The position numbers were made by a program, and so were the translations under genes. From the NCBI GenBank assembly GCA_016718805.1, contig JADKCP010000004.1, forward strand, positions 492,887-556,886: a DNA stretch of 64,000 nucleotides, in the 5' to 3' direction. Under the pieces are notes generated by a model. That model did not search any database. It saw only the letters and a list, made by a program, of their open reading frames with translations, and was not told the DNA's origin. This DNA is from Bacteroidota bacterium (GTDB lineage Bacteria; Bacteroidota; Bacteroidia; UBA4408). This document shows, piece after piece, positions 28,601-36,064 of the stretch; the first letter of the stretch is position 1, and every line of letters begins with the position of its first letter.

Positions 28601-31600
28601 CAAACTCTTCTACACTTACTTTATCTAACTTAGCTGCAGTTGATGCTGCCAATAATTACAATGTAGTAGTTACAGATGGTTCTTGCACACTAACAAGCCC
28701 AGATGTTTCACTTGGTGTAGGAACAACTTTACCAGCTACTCCGGTTGTTACTCCAACCTCTGCTGTGTTATTTCCGGGTGATATTCAAGCTCTGACTGCA
28801 ACAAATACTGCAAGCTCAACGCTTGGAACAGGTACTTCAACCAATACTACCACTGGCTATCCTGCAGTTTTGGGAACCTATTATGGTGGAGCACGTCATC
28901 AAGTTTTGGTACTTGCTTCTGAATTAACTACAATGGGCATTGTGGCAGGTGAAGCGATAAACAGTATCTCGTTCGATGTTGCAAATACCAACAACGCACA
29001 TCCTATGACAAATTATACCATTAACATTGGAAATACTGCTCTATCTGCACTCAATGCAACTTTTGTTGGAGGCTTATCGCAAGTATACTATACTGCATCT
29101 TATACTGCTAACAATGGTTTGAATTTAATTAATTTTAGTAGTCCCTTTGTTTGGAACGGAACAAGTAATATTGTTATTGAAACAGTATTTAATAACAACT
29201 ATTTAGGCACAACCACAAATCCAAATTGCTCTATAAAATATACTACTACTGCTTTCACAAGTGTGAATTATTCGCGAGAAGATAATGTTGGAGCGGGTAA
29301 TGGACCAATTTTAGCACTTAGCTCAGATGGTACAAGTAATCGTAGACCAAATATGGTTTTCGGACATGTTGTACCTTCCTCAATTACCTGGTCGCCGATG
29401 GTTGATTTGTATACAGATGCTGCTGCCACTGTAGCCTATACAGGAGGAAACGCAATCATGTTGTATGCTTCACCATCTTCAACTACAACTTATAGTGCTA
29501 TTGCAACTAGTAGTTTAGGTTGTCCTTCAGCTAGTAGCTCTTCTGCTACATTAACAGTAATTACAACTCCTCCGAATTGTGTAACTGCCACTGTAAACGG
29601 TGCTGCATGTGTAACTGCCACCAGTTTAAGTTGGCCGGCTGCAAGCAATTATCCTTCCGGATATTATGTATATGTTGGAACAGACAATCCACCAACCAAT
29701 ATGATTTATCAACAAGATATTGGATTAACGACTTCATATAATTTACCAAGTTTACAAGGTGCAACCACCTATTATTATCAAATTGCTCCTTATAATGCAA
29801 ATGGAGAAAATACACTTTGCGCTGCCGGTTCATTTGTATCGGGAACTTCTGCAACCAGTCAAGTTACACAAGTTACGGCCTATACAATTAGTTTAGAAAA
29901 TGCGGTAGTTCCGGCATTGCCTTGTGGGGTAATAAGTTCAGATGAAAACTTCCCGAACGATGCTACTAGCTGGTACACATCAACTGCAGCACCTAGAAGC
30001 GGCGGAAAACATTTGAGTATTGACAAAAATCCAAACAATGTAACTGCAAAAGATGATTGGGTGTATTCAGCACCACTTGCATTAACTGCTGGCAAATTGT
30101 ATCGAATTTATTGGTATTCACGTGTAAGTTCAGCTGCACATACCGAAAACTACGAAGTATTTATGAGCAATTCACCAGATGCAGCAACCATGCTAACTAC
30201 ATCATCTATTTTCACTGGTGCGACCAATTTACTGAGCTATCAATTAGACTCAAGTGCCGATATTATTCCTCCGTTCACCGGTGAGTATTACTTTGCTATT
30301 CATGCAAACAGTCCTGCCAACAGAGGTAGTTTGTATCTTGATGATATATCTGTTATTGAAATACCGGTTACTGCATTATCGCCACTTTCATGTACTACAA
30401 TTCCTTCTATGTCTGATCAGTTGTTCTGTAACACCATCTTAGGAGCTCAAGATTATAAATACAAAATTGAAAATTTAAGTACCAGTTTTTCATACGAATA
30501 CACGCGAAACTTTGCAATTCCTGATTTTCGATTGATTTGGGCACCTGGTGTATTGTATGGTAATACTTATGATGTTTCAGTTTCTTATAAGAAAAACAAT
30601 GTGTGGTCACCATACGGAGCTGCTTGTCCGGTAACTATTGGTGCATTCCCAATTATACAATTACGTCCATCTTCTTGTGGTATTTCAATAACCGATCAAA
30701 GTGTTCAACTCTTTACTGATTCGGTACCGGGAGCAAACGATTACGAATACCGTATAGTTAATTCAACCTTAGGATACGATCATACCTGGTCACGTGGAAA
30801 TACTTCTACTAATTACCGCTTGTCATGGGCTTATCAGTATTCACCAATTTTAGTTGAGAGTTTGCCTTATGGATATACTTACGATGTACAAGTTCGTGCT
30901 TTGGTTGGAAAAACCGGTGCTGCTTACGGAAATCTTCCGGGTGAATTCGGTAGTTTTGGATCTGTTTGTACTATTACACTTGCCGGTAGCCCACAAACTC
31001 AATTAAAACCAACTTCATGTGGAATAACTTTAAACAATTTAACCGATCAAATATTCTGTATTCCAGTATCAGGTGCAACTGATTATGAATATCATATTGA
31101 AAACTCATTTATTGGTTATGATAAGTATGTTACACGAAATTCCGTTAATACTGATTTCCGTTTATCTTGGATATCTTCAAATACTGTAATGGGCTTACGT
31201 TTTGCAACTACTTACAACATTTCGGTAAGAGCTAAAGTGGGTGGAGTTTGGTTGAATTTCGGACCAATGTGTCAAGTTACAACACCTGCACATCCAATGA
31301 CTAAATTGCAAAATGCGTATTGTACTTATACTTTACCTACTTTTCAAACTACTTTGTATAGCGATGCTGTGTTAGGTGTTACGAATTACCGTTACCACAT
31401 TACCGGCCCTAACGGATACGATCGAATTGTTGAAAGAAATGCTCCTAGCAATGACTTTAAATTTACATGGTCGATGAAATGTTGTGGGCAACAAAATGTG
31501 TTACCAAATACAACTTACCAAGTTGAGGTTGCAACTTATGCAGGTGGAGTTTGGAGCGATTATGGAACTCCTTGCGATGTAACTATTGGAAATAGCATAT

Positions 31601-31923
31601 CCCGAATGGCAGCTACCAACATGAATGAAGTTAGTGAGCTAACTCCTGAAATGGGCGCTGTGTCGGTAAATGTTTACCCTAATCCAGCTGTTGCCGGACA
31701 AGTATTTACAATTAATGTAAACGGGTTTGATGATGAAACATCTTCTGTTTATCAAATTAATTTGTATGATGCAATTGGTAAAGTAGTTTACACTTCTACA
31801 AATAAAGCAAATGCAAGTGGTGAGTTAATATTAACTCCCGACTTACAACTTGCAGCAGGTGTTTATTTTATTGAAGTAAAAAACAATGCAATAAGTTTAC
31901 GCGAAAAGCTTGTAGTTGAATAA
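25675..31923 (+). CDS. Giant secreted multi-Ig protein with P-domain and T9SS type A sorting domain
   Basis: I chose the ATG at 25675 because it directly precedes a signal peptide (MKKATTFQKSCIAIILFFGI, ending SVFAQ). The open frame begins 20 codons earlier with non-signal residues. The protein is about 2082 residues. It has an N-terminal beta-sandwich (about 30-245), several Ig-like repeats with GSVNSSATVCSGSNSGTLTLSG / GTVQKWQSSTNGGSNWNDIS units (about 245-700), and a proprotein-convertase P-domain-like segment (about 750-865). Further Ig/fibronectin-like domains follow, then a large C-terminal module with repeated VSGATDYEYHIEN-type blocks (about 1300-1970) and a sorting domain (VNVYPNPAVAGQVF, LAAGVYFIEVKNN, EKLVVE). 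The C-terminal module has a paralogue in the protein at 56123-64000. It is followed by a strong terminator. Confidence 0.85.
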   Translation: MKKATTFQKSCIAIILFFGIALNSVFAQTPLFTQNFNSSSTLSNYINSSSPNNGQFNAITTSSGMTASITGSALQFVRTSGTGSFSRTTNFSPIPSGIIYKFDLNVTASSQTGTVARWQVGDGFGTNNSNESSNDCYAQFAIDFRTGNNYRINDISNGNTSSNFSGGTVRTITWVLNNSGNTLSYNAPDGTVKTVSNNRTDLWVGNTRVITGADVEDNGNISDLKFVFSNGTGTVIMDNILITQYIPVVTTQPSASPSVCAGTSVTFTAAASGLPTPTVKWQKNISSVWTDISGATSNTYTISTPVVADAGQYRALYTNSEGSTGSNTSTLTVTAIPTGGSVNSSATVCSGSNSGTLTLSGNTGTVQKWQSSTNGGSNWNDISNTSSSQNYTNLSTTTMYRAVVQSSGCTANSASATITVNPTTSITTQPTNSSVCQNSNASFNVAANGVGLSYQWQDNSTGSFADISGATSATLNLTSVGVAMSGRQYKCIVSGTCGSATSNTVTLTVSTPSIGGSVSTSTSVCAGSNSGVLTLSGHTGTVQKWQSSTNGGSNWNDISNTSTSQSYTNLSTTTMYRAVVVSGVCASANSTAATITVNALPTAYTVTGGGSYCTGGAGVSVGLSNSQTGVNYQLKLAGINTGSPVAGTGSAIGFGIHTTSGNYTVEATNTSTSCVSNMTGSANININPLPTVSLAASTIDCFNSLLTATNSGGTMATVSGTNGTDFSISAFGTSTISSSITLPAGYLTAASNITVTMNIDHTGAGDLVATLISPSCGQTVLFNRPGGSGNGNDLVNTADYVFATSFGTTFPGSSGGEVPTGNYNASFSGLTYPCTNIAGTWTLQIQDMQFSRGGTLRSWSIAISNAGGYTTVFNGPASIGTTLNTNVLATATVTPPNGTNSYTAITTDANGCVSAPSNSVNVVIAPTFSLSSLPASQVSCVGQTATFDVVASGSGLSYQWRKGLSNLSNGGNIAGANSSTLTLSNLAAVDAANNYNVVVTDGSCTLTSPDVSLGVGTTLPATPVVTPTSAVLFPGDIQALTATNTASSTLGTGTSTNTTTGYPAVLGTYYGGARHQVLVLASELTTMGIVAGEAINSISFDVANTNNAHPMTNYTINIGNTALSALNATFVGGLSQVYYTASYTANNGLNLINFSSPFVWNGTSNIVIETVFNNNYLGTTTNPNCSIKYTTTAFTSVNYSREDNVGAGNGPILALSSDGTSNRRPNMVFGHVVPSSITWSPMVDLYTDAAATVAYTGGNAIMLYASPSSTTTYSAIATSSLGCPSASSSSATLTVITTPPNCVTATVNGAACVTATSLSWPAASNYPSGYYVYVGTDNPPTNMIYQQDIGLTTSYNLPSLQGATTYYYQIAPYNANGENTLCAAGSFVSGTSATSQVTQVTAYTISLENAVVPALPCGVISSDENFPNDATSWYTSTAAPRSGGKHLSIDKNPNNVTAKDDWVYSAPLALTAGKLYRIYWYSRVSSAAHTENYEVFMSNSPDAATMLTTSSIFTGATNLLSYQLDSSADIIPPFTGEYYFAIHANSPANRGSLYLDDISVIEIPVTALSPLSCTTIPSMSDQLFCNTILGAQDYKYKIENLSTSFSYEYTRNFAIPDFRLIWAPGVLYGNTYDVSVSYKKNNVWSPYGAACPVTIGAFPIIQLRPSSCGISITDQSVQLFTDSVPGANDYEYRIVNSTLGYDHTWSRGNTSTNYRLSWAYQYSPILVESLPYGYTYDVQVRALVGKTGAAYGNLPGEFGSFGSVCTITLAGSPQTQLKPTSCGITLNNLTDQIFCIPVSGATDYEYHIENSFIGYDKYVTRNSVNTDFRLSWISSNTVMGLRFATTYNISVRAKVGGVWLNFGPMCQVTTPAHPMTKLQNAYCTYTLPTFQTTLYSDAVLGVTNYRYHITGPNGYDRIVERNAPSNDFKFTWSMKCCGQQNVLPNTTYQVEVATYAGGVWSDYGTPCDVTIGNSISRMAATNMNEVSELTPEMGAVSVNVYPNPAVAGQVFTINVNGFDDETSSVYQINLYDAIGKVVYTSTNKANASGELILTPDLQLAAGVYFIEVKNNAISLREKLVVE

Positions 31924-31943
31924 GCAAGTTAAATAGCCTTAAC

Positions 31944-31980
31944 AAAAGCCCTTTGTCAATCATTTGACAAGGGGCTTTTT
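31944..31980 (+). terminator. Rho-independent terminator after the 25675 gene
   Basis: AAAAGCCCTTTGTCAA (31944-31959) pairs with TTGACAAGGGGCTTTTT (31964-31980) around a 4-nt loop, with a single T-G wobble, and is followed by a T run. It lies 20 bp after the stop codon. Confidence 0.85.
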
Positions 31981-32006
31981 GTATGATTATCAAGCTTGTA
32001 AAATAG

Positions 32007-32036
32007 TTGGGTATATATTGATTTTTTTTATTTTCG
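32007..32036 (+). promoter_or_regulatory. Putative promoter of the cytochrome c gene
   Basis: TTG at 32007-32009, a 19-bp spacer, then TATTTTCG at 32029-32036 (one mismatch to TAnnTTTG). The ATG is 37 nt downstream. The spacing is ideal for a Bacteroidota promoter. Confidence 0.45.
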
Positions 32037-32072
32037 ATGTAATTTTTTAAACATGAACTAAACTCAAAAACT

Positions 32073-33042
32073 ATGAAAAAAGTTCTACTCATTTTTGTTA
32101 TTGCACTGGTAGCTATAATTGGAGGACTACTAAGTTATGTGAAACTATTATTGCCTGATGTGGGACCCGCTCCGGATATAAAAGTTGAAATTACTCCAGC
32201 ACGTCTTAAACGAGGCGAATATCTTGCAAATGCGGTTTGTGTTTGCATGGACTGCCATTCGAAAAGAGATTGGACAAAATTTTCCGGACCTCCTGTTGTA
32301 GGAACTCTTGGTCAAGGTGGTGAAGTGTTTAACCAGGATTTTGGATTTCCGGGATCCTTTATTTCTAAAAATATTACACCTGCCGGAATAAAAGATTGGA
32401 GCGATGGTGAAATTTTTAGAACCATAACTACAGGTGTAAATAAATATGGTAAGGCGCTCTTCCCGATTATGCCCTACATGCATTACGGACAAATGGATCA
32501 AGAGGATCTCTATTCTATAATTGCTTATATACGTTCGTTACGGCCTATTGAAAAAGCAAACGAGGAATCGAAACCTGATTTTCCCATGAATTTTATTTTG
32601 AATACCATTCCATCAAAACAAGAAATGACAAAGCTTCCAAGTCCTACTGATAAATTGGCTTATGGAAAATACATGTGGAATGCCAGTGGATGCACTGAGT
32701 GCCATACCAAGCAAGAGAAAGGCAAACAAATTCCGGGAATGGAAATGGCCGGAGGTTTTGAATTTAATTTAGGCCCTATGGGTATTGTACGTTCAACCAA
32801 TCTTACTCCAGACGTTGAAACCGGTATTGGTAGCTGGACTGAACAAAATTTTTTTGGATCGCTTTCACGTTTATGCTGATTCGGCCTATGTGCCTCATAC
32901 TGTTGAAAAAGGTGCAATGCAAACAGTAATGCCCTGGGTGATGTACGCGAAGATGACTGATGAAGACCTGTCGGCCATTTTTGCTTACTTGAAAACCTTG
33001 CCTCCTGTTAAAAATCAAGTTGAGAAATTTACAGCACATTAA
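32073..33042 (+). CDS. Dihaem c-type cytochrome (one frameshift)
   Basis: The protein has an N-terminal membrane anchor or signal (MKKVLLIFVIALVAIIGGLL) and two haem-binding motifs: CMDCH (Cys58-His62) and CTECH (Cys207-His211). PIMPYMHYGQMDQEDLYSIIAYIRSL supplies a typical distal Met region, so each half looks like one cytochrome c domain. The first frame ends at 32879. Removing one T from the seven-T run at 32849-32855 restores EQNFLDRFHVYADSAYVP and joins the frame ending at 33042 (MPWVMYAKMTDEDLSAIFAYLKTL), which supplies the second domain's C-terminus. Restored length is about 322 residues. It is probably a periplasmic electron carrier or the cytochrome subunit of a dehydrogenase. No partner enzyme is adjacent. 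Confidence 0.8.
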
Positions 33043-33095
33043 TTAACTACTTGATTTTAGTTTTACTTAATAAAATATTAATTGGGTAGTGTTTT

Positions 33096-33123
33096 ATGTA
33101 AGTACTTACATTTAGTATATTTG
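33096..33123 (+). promoter_or_regulatory. Palindromic operator next to the promoter of the MarR-GNAT gene
   Basis: ATGTAAGTACTTACAT (33096-33111) is a perfect 16-bp palindrome. Five bases downstream is TATATTTG (33116-33123), a full -7 match, and the ATG is at 33128. A regulator bound to the palindrome would cover the spacer between the -33 and -7 elements, so autoregulation by the MarR domain encoded immediately downstream is likely. The mRNA would be leaderless or nearly so. Confidence 0.65.
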
Positions 33124-33127
33124 CTAA

Positions 33128-34087
33128 ATGAGTGAGCCGGACTTTATCAATCAATTGCAAGAACTAGCATTGGGAACTCGCCTAAAAAGGCTGAGTGATA
33201 CGCTCATGGGAGATGTTGCTAAAATTTATAAAGACGAACATCTCGATTTTGAACCACGATGGTTTACCATGCTTTATTTGTTGAACAAAGAAAAAACGCT
33301 TTCAATTATTGAGATCTCTGATCGTTTAAAACTTACACATCCTGCAGTAGTTCAATTCGCAAATCAATTAAAAAGCAAAAAATTTGTGCTTGAAAAAAAA
33401 GACAAAAATGATGCTCGAAAACGCATGTTGGCAATTAGTACCAAAGGAAAGTTAGTAGTTGAAAAACTTCAACCTATATTGATTCAAATTGAAAATTCAA
33501 CACGCGATTTATTGCAGGAAAGCGGGGTTGACTTACTATACAGTATTGAAAAGGTGGAGAAATCTCTACACACTCAAAGCATGTACAACCGGGTTAAATT
33601 GGGATTAAAAAAGCGCATGCTTTCAGAGGTAAAAATTACTCCCTTCCAATCGAAATACAGAGCTGATTTTAAACAATTAAATGAAAGCTGGATTCAAAAA
33701 TTTTTTACCCCTGAAAAATCAGACAATCAAATTTTGGGAAATCCTGAAAAATATATTTTAGAGAGCGGTGGTGAAGTGTTTTTCGCTGTACACCAAAAAA
33801 AAGCAATTGGAACAATTGGGATTTCAAATCATGGAAAAGGGATATTTGAAGTAAATAAAATGGCGGTTGCCGAAGAATTTCAAGGACTATCAATTGGTGC
33901 TAAATTGTTAACAGAGGCCATTGCTTTTGCAAAGAAAAAAAGAGCTAAACAAGTCTATCTTGAATCAAACACAAAACTTCGTGCGGCTATACATTTGTAT
34001 GATAAACTTGGATTTAAAGAGGTTAAAGATTTTACTTCTAGTACCTACAAACGGACCAATATTAAAATGACCTATATGTTTAATTGA
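33128..34087 (+). CDS. MarR-family regulator fused to a GNAT N-acetyltransferase
   Basis: The 319-residue protein combines two domains. Residues about 10-150 form a MarR-type winged helix (LSIIEISDRLKLTHPAVVQFANQLKSKKFVLEKKDKNDARKRMLAISTKG, with the DxR wing). Residues about 165-319 form a GNAT domain (MAVAEEFQGLSIGAKLLTEAIAFAKKKRAKQVYLES, the acetyl-CoA-binding Q/RxxGxG/A region in slightly altered form, then IHLYDKLGFKEV). This MarR-GNAT architecture is widespread, and both substrate and ligand are usually unknown. The perfect palindrome just upstream is a good candidate binding site. The gene is flanked by unrelated genes and appears monocistronic. Confidence 0.9.
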   Translation: MSEPDFINQLQELALGTRLKRLSDTLMGDVAKIYKDEHLDFEPRWFTMLYLLNKEKTLSIIEISDRLKLTHPAVVQFANQLKSKKFVLEKKDKNDARKRMLAISTKGKLVVEKLQPILIQIENSTRDLLQESGVDLLYSIEKVEKSLHTQSMYNRVKLGLKKRMLSEVKITPFQSKYRADFKQLNESWIQKFFTPEKSDNQILGNPEKYILESGGEVFFAVHQKKAIGTIGISNHGKGIFEVNKMAVAEEFQGLSIGAKLLTEAIAFAKKKRAKQVYLESNTKLRAAIHLYDKLGFKEVKDFTSSTYKRTNIKMTYMFN

Positions 34088-34188
34088 ATTTGCGTTTGGT
34101 TGTAGTTAAGGGTTAAATAATAGGCGTTGAGAGTAGCCTGTAGAATTTTATAAAACAATACATAGTAACTGATACTTTAGGGAAAAAT

Positions 34189-36027
34189 ATGAAATCAATA
34201 CACTTTATAACATTTTTGTTGGCAAGTTTGTTAATTGCTTGCTCCGGTGCTGTTTCAACAGATAAAAATGAAGGCAATAGCGAACAGGCAGATACGCTTT
34301 TTGAAAGCTATTTCAATGAACGTATGCGCTTGTTTCCACTTGAGGCAACCTTAAACGGAGAAAACCAATACAATGATTTATTGCCTTGTGATATTAGTGA
34401 TAGCTATCGTGAAAAATTAAGGGAATTTTATACTCGGTACCTACGTTTGGTTACTTCTTACTCCAGTGATAAATTATCAGATAACGATCGAATTACCTGT
34501 GCTATTCTGAAGAGAGAAATGGAAGTAAGTTTGGAAGGTTTGAAGTTTCACGACAATTACCAGCCCATTCAGCAGTTTTGGAGTACCCCAATTACCATGG
34601 CGCAATTAGGATCGGGAAGCAGCAATCAACCCTTTACCAGCCCTAAAGATTACGCTAATTTTTTATCGCGCATCAATGCCTTTTCTGATTGGTGCGATTC
34701 GGCAATTGTGTATATGCGTAAAGGGATTGCATCGGGGGAGGTTATGCCTGCAATACTCATGGAGCGCACCTTGCCCCAATTACAAAACATGGTGGTAAGT
34801 GACCCAAAGTTAAGTGTATTCTATGGCCCCATTAACTTGCTTCCTTCACACTTTTCTCAATCTGAAAAAGAGCAAATCACCCGCGAATACGAAAAAGCAA
34901 TTCTTGAAAAAATAAATCCATCGTATAAAAAACTAGCCGATTTTGTAAGTAGTGAATACTTGCCAAAATGCCGTCAAACTGCAGGAATATTGGCTATTCC
35001 AGGAGGGAAAGAGCGGTATCAGTATTTAATTAAACAATGGACTACAACAGACTTAACAGCTGATGAAGTTTTTGAATTGGGCAAAAGTGAGGTGAGCAGA
35101 ATACGAGGAGAAATGGAAAAAATTATGCACGAAACCGGCTACGATGGTGATTTAAAATCATTTTTTGCATACATCAATAACGATAAAAAATTCTTTCCAT
35201 TTAAAACACCAGAGGAAGTGCTAAATGCTTATCGTTCCATTGAAGTAAAGATGGCGCCTCAACTCAGTCGCTTATTTGGCAAAAAACCACGTGCAAAATT
35301 TGAGGTACGAGAAACCGAAAAATTTCGTGAAGCAAGTGCCAGCGCAGAGTATAACAATGCAGCGCCCGATGGTTCAAGACCCGGAATTTTTTATGTGCCC
35401 ATTGTAGATGCAACTAAATGCAATTATTTTGGCATGGAATCATTGTTCTTGCACGAAGCCATTCCAGGTCATCATTATCAAACCTCCCTTCAATCTGAAA
35501 ACACAACATTGCCAAAATTCAGACGTTTTATTTGGTATGGTGCCTTTGGTGAAGGATGGGCTTTGTATACCGAATCGCTTGGAAAAGAGCTGGGATTGTA
35601 TACCGACCCTTATCAACGATTTGGAAGTCTTAGCAAGGAAATGCACCGTGCAATTCGTTTGGTTACTGATGCCGGCATACACGCAAAAGGTTGGACACGT
35701 GAAGAAGCAATTAATTATTCCTTAGAAAATGAACCGGGAGATGCTAATGCAATAGCAACCGAAATTGAACGTTATATGGCAATACCAGGACAGGCGTTGA
35801 GTTATAAAATTGGACAGTTAAAAATACTTGCGCTTCGAAAAGAAGCAGAAGCTGCACTTGGTAGAAATTTTAATTTGAGCAACTTTCACGACGAGCTATT
35901 AAATGAAGGTTGTTTGCCAATTAGCGTGCTAGAGGATAAAATTCGCAATTGGATAAAAAAAATGGGAGGAGGCAGTGAGTTAGTAAACTGTCACAATACT
36001 ACCACCTCTTGCAGGGCATATTTATAG
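34189..36027 (+). CDS. DUF885-family lipoprotein, putative metallopeptidase
   Basis: The 612-residue protein has a lipoprotein signal (lipobox LLIAC, Cys18). It carries the DUF885 hallmark LFLHEAIPGHHYQ, with HEAIPGHH at about residues 422-429 as the probable zinc site, followed by GEGWALYTESLGKELGLY. Length is normal for the family. The last residues (KKMGGGSELVNCHNTTTSCRAYL) are unlike the family. If the eight-A run at 35955-35962 were seven, the protein would end KKWEEAVS, so another homopolymer indel is possible but unproven. The next gene starts 37 bp downstream, which suggests an operon. The substrate is unknown. Confidence 0.85.
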   Translation: MKSIHFITFLLASLLIACSGAVSTDKNEGNSEQADTLFESYFNERMRLFPLEATLNGENQYNDLLPCDISDSYREKLREFYTRYLRLVTSYSSDKLSDNDRITCAILKREMEVSLEGLKFHDNYQPIQQFWSTPITMAQLGSGSSNQPFTSPKDYANFLSRINAFSDWCDSAIVYMRKGIASGEVMPAILMERTLPQLQNMVVSDPKLSVFYGPINLLPSHFSQSEKEQITREYEKAILEKINPSYKKLADFVSSEYLPKCRQTAGILAIPGGKERYQYLIKQWTTTDLTADEVFELGKSEVSRIRGEMEKIMHETGYDGDLKSFFAYINNDKKFFPFKTPEEVLNAYRSIEVKMAPQLSRLFGKKPRAKFEVRETEKFREASASAEYNNAAPDGSRPGIFYVPIVDATKCNYFGMESLFLHEAIPGHHYQTSLQSENTTLPKFRRFIWYGAFGEGWALYTESLGKELGLYTDPYQRFGSLSKEMHRAIRLVTDAGIHAKGWTREEAINYSLENEPGDANAIATEIERYMAIPGQALSYKIGQLKILALRKEAEAALGRNFNLSNFHDELLNEGCLPISVLEDKIRNWIKKMGGGSELVNCHNTTTSCRAYL

Positions 36028-36064
36028 CAAATTAATTAACACATTTAAAGCAAGCGATTTTAGT

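Noticed and set aside
32785..33042. Separate 85-residue gene after the cytochrome
   Set aside because: Its first 20 or so residues are the out-of-frame reading of the cytochrome gene; the rest is that gene's C-terminal domain after a T-run indel.
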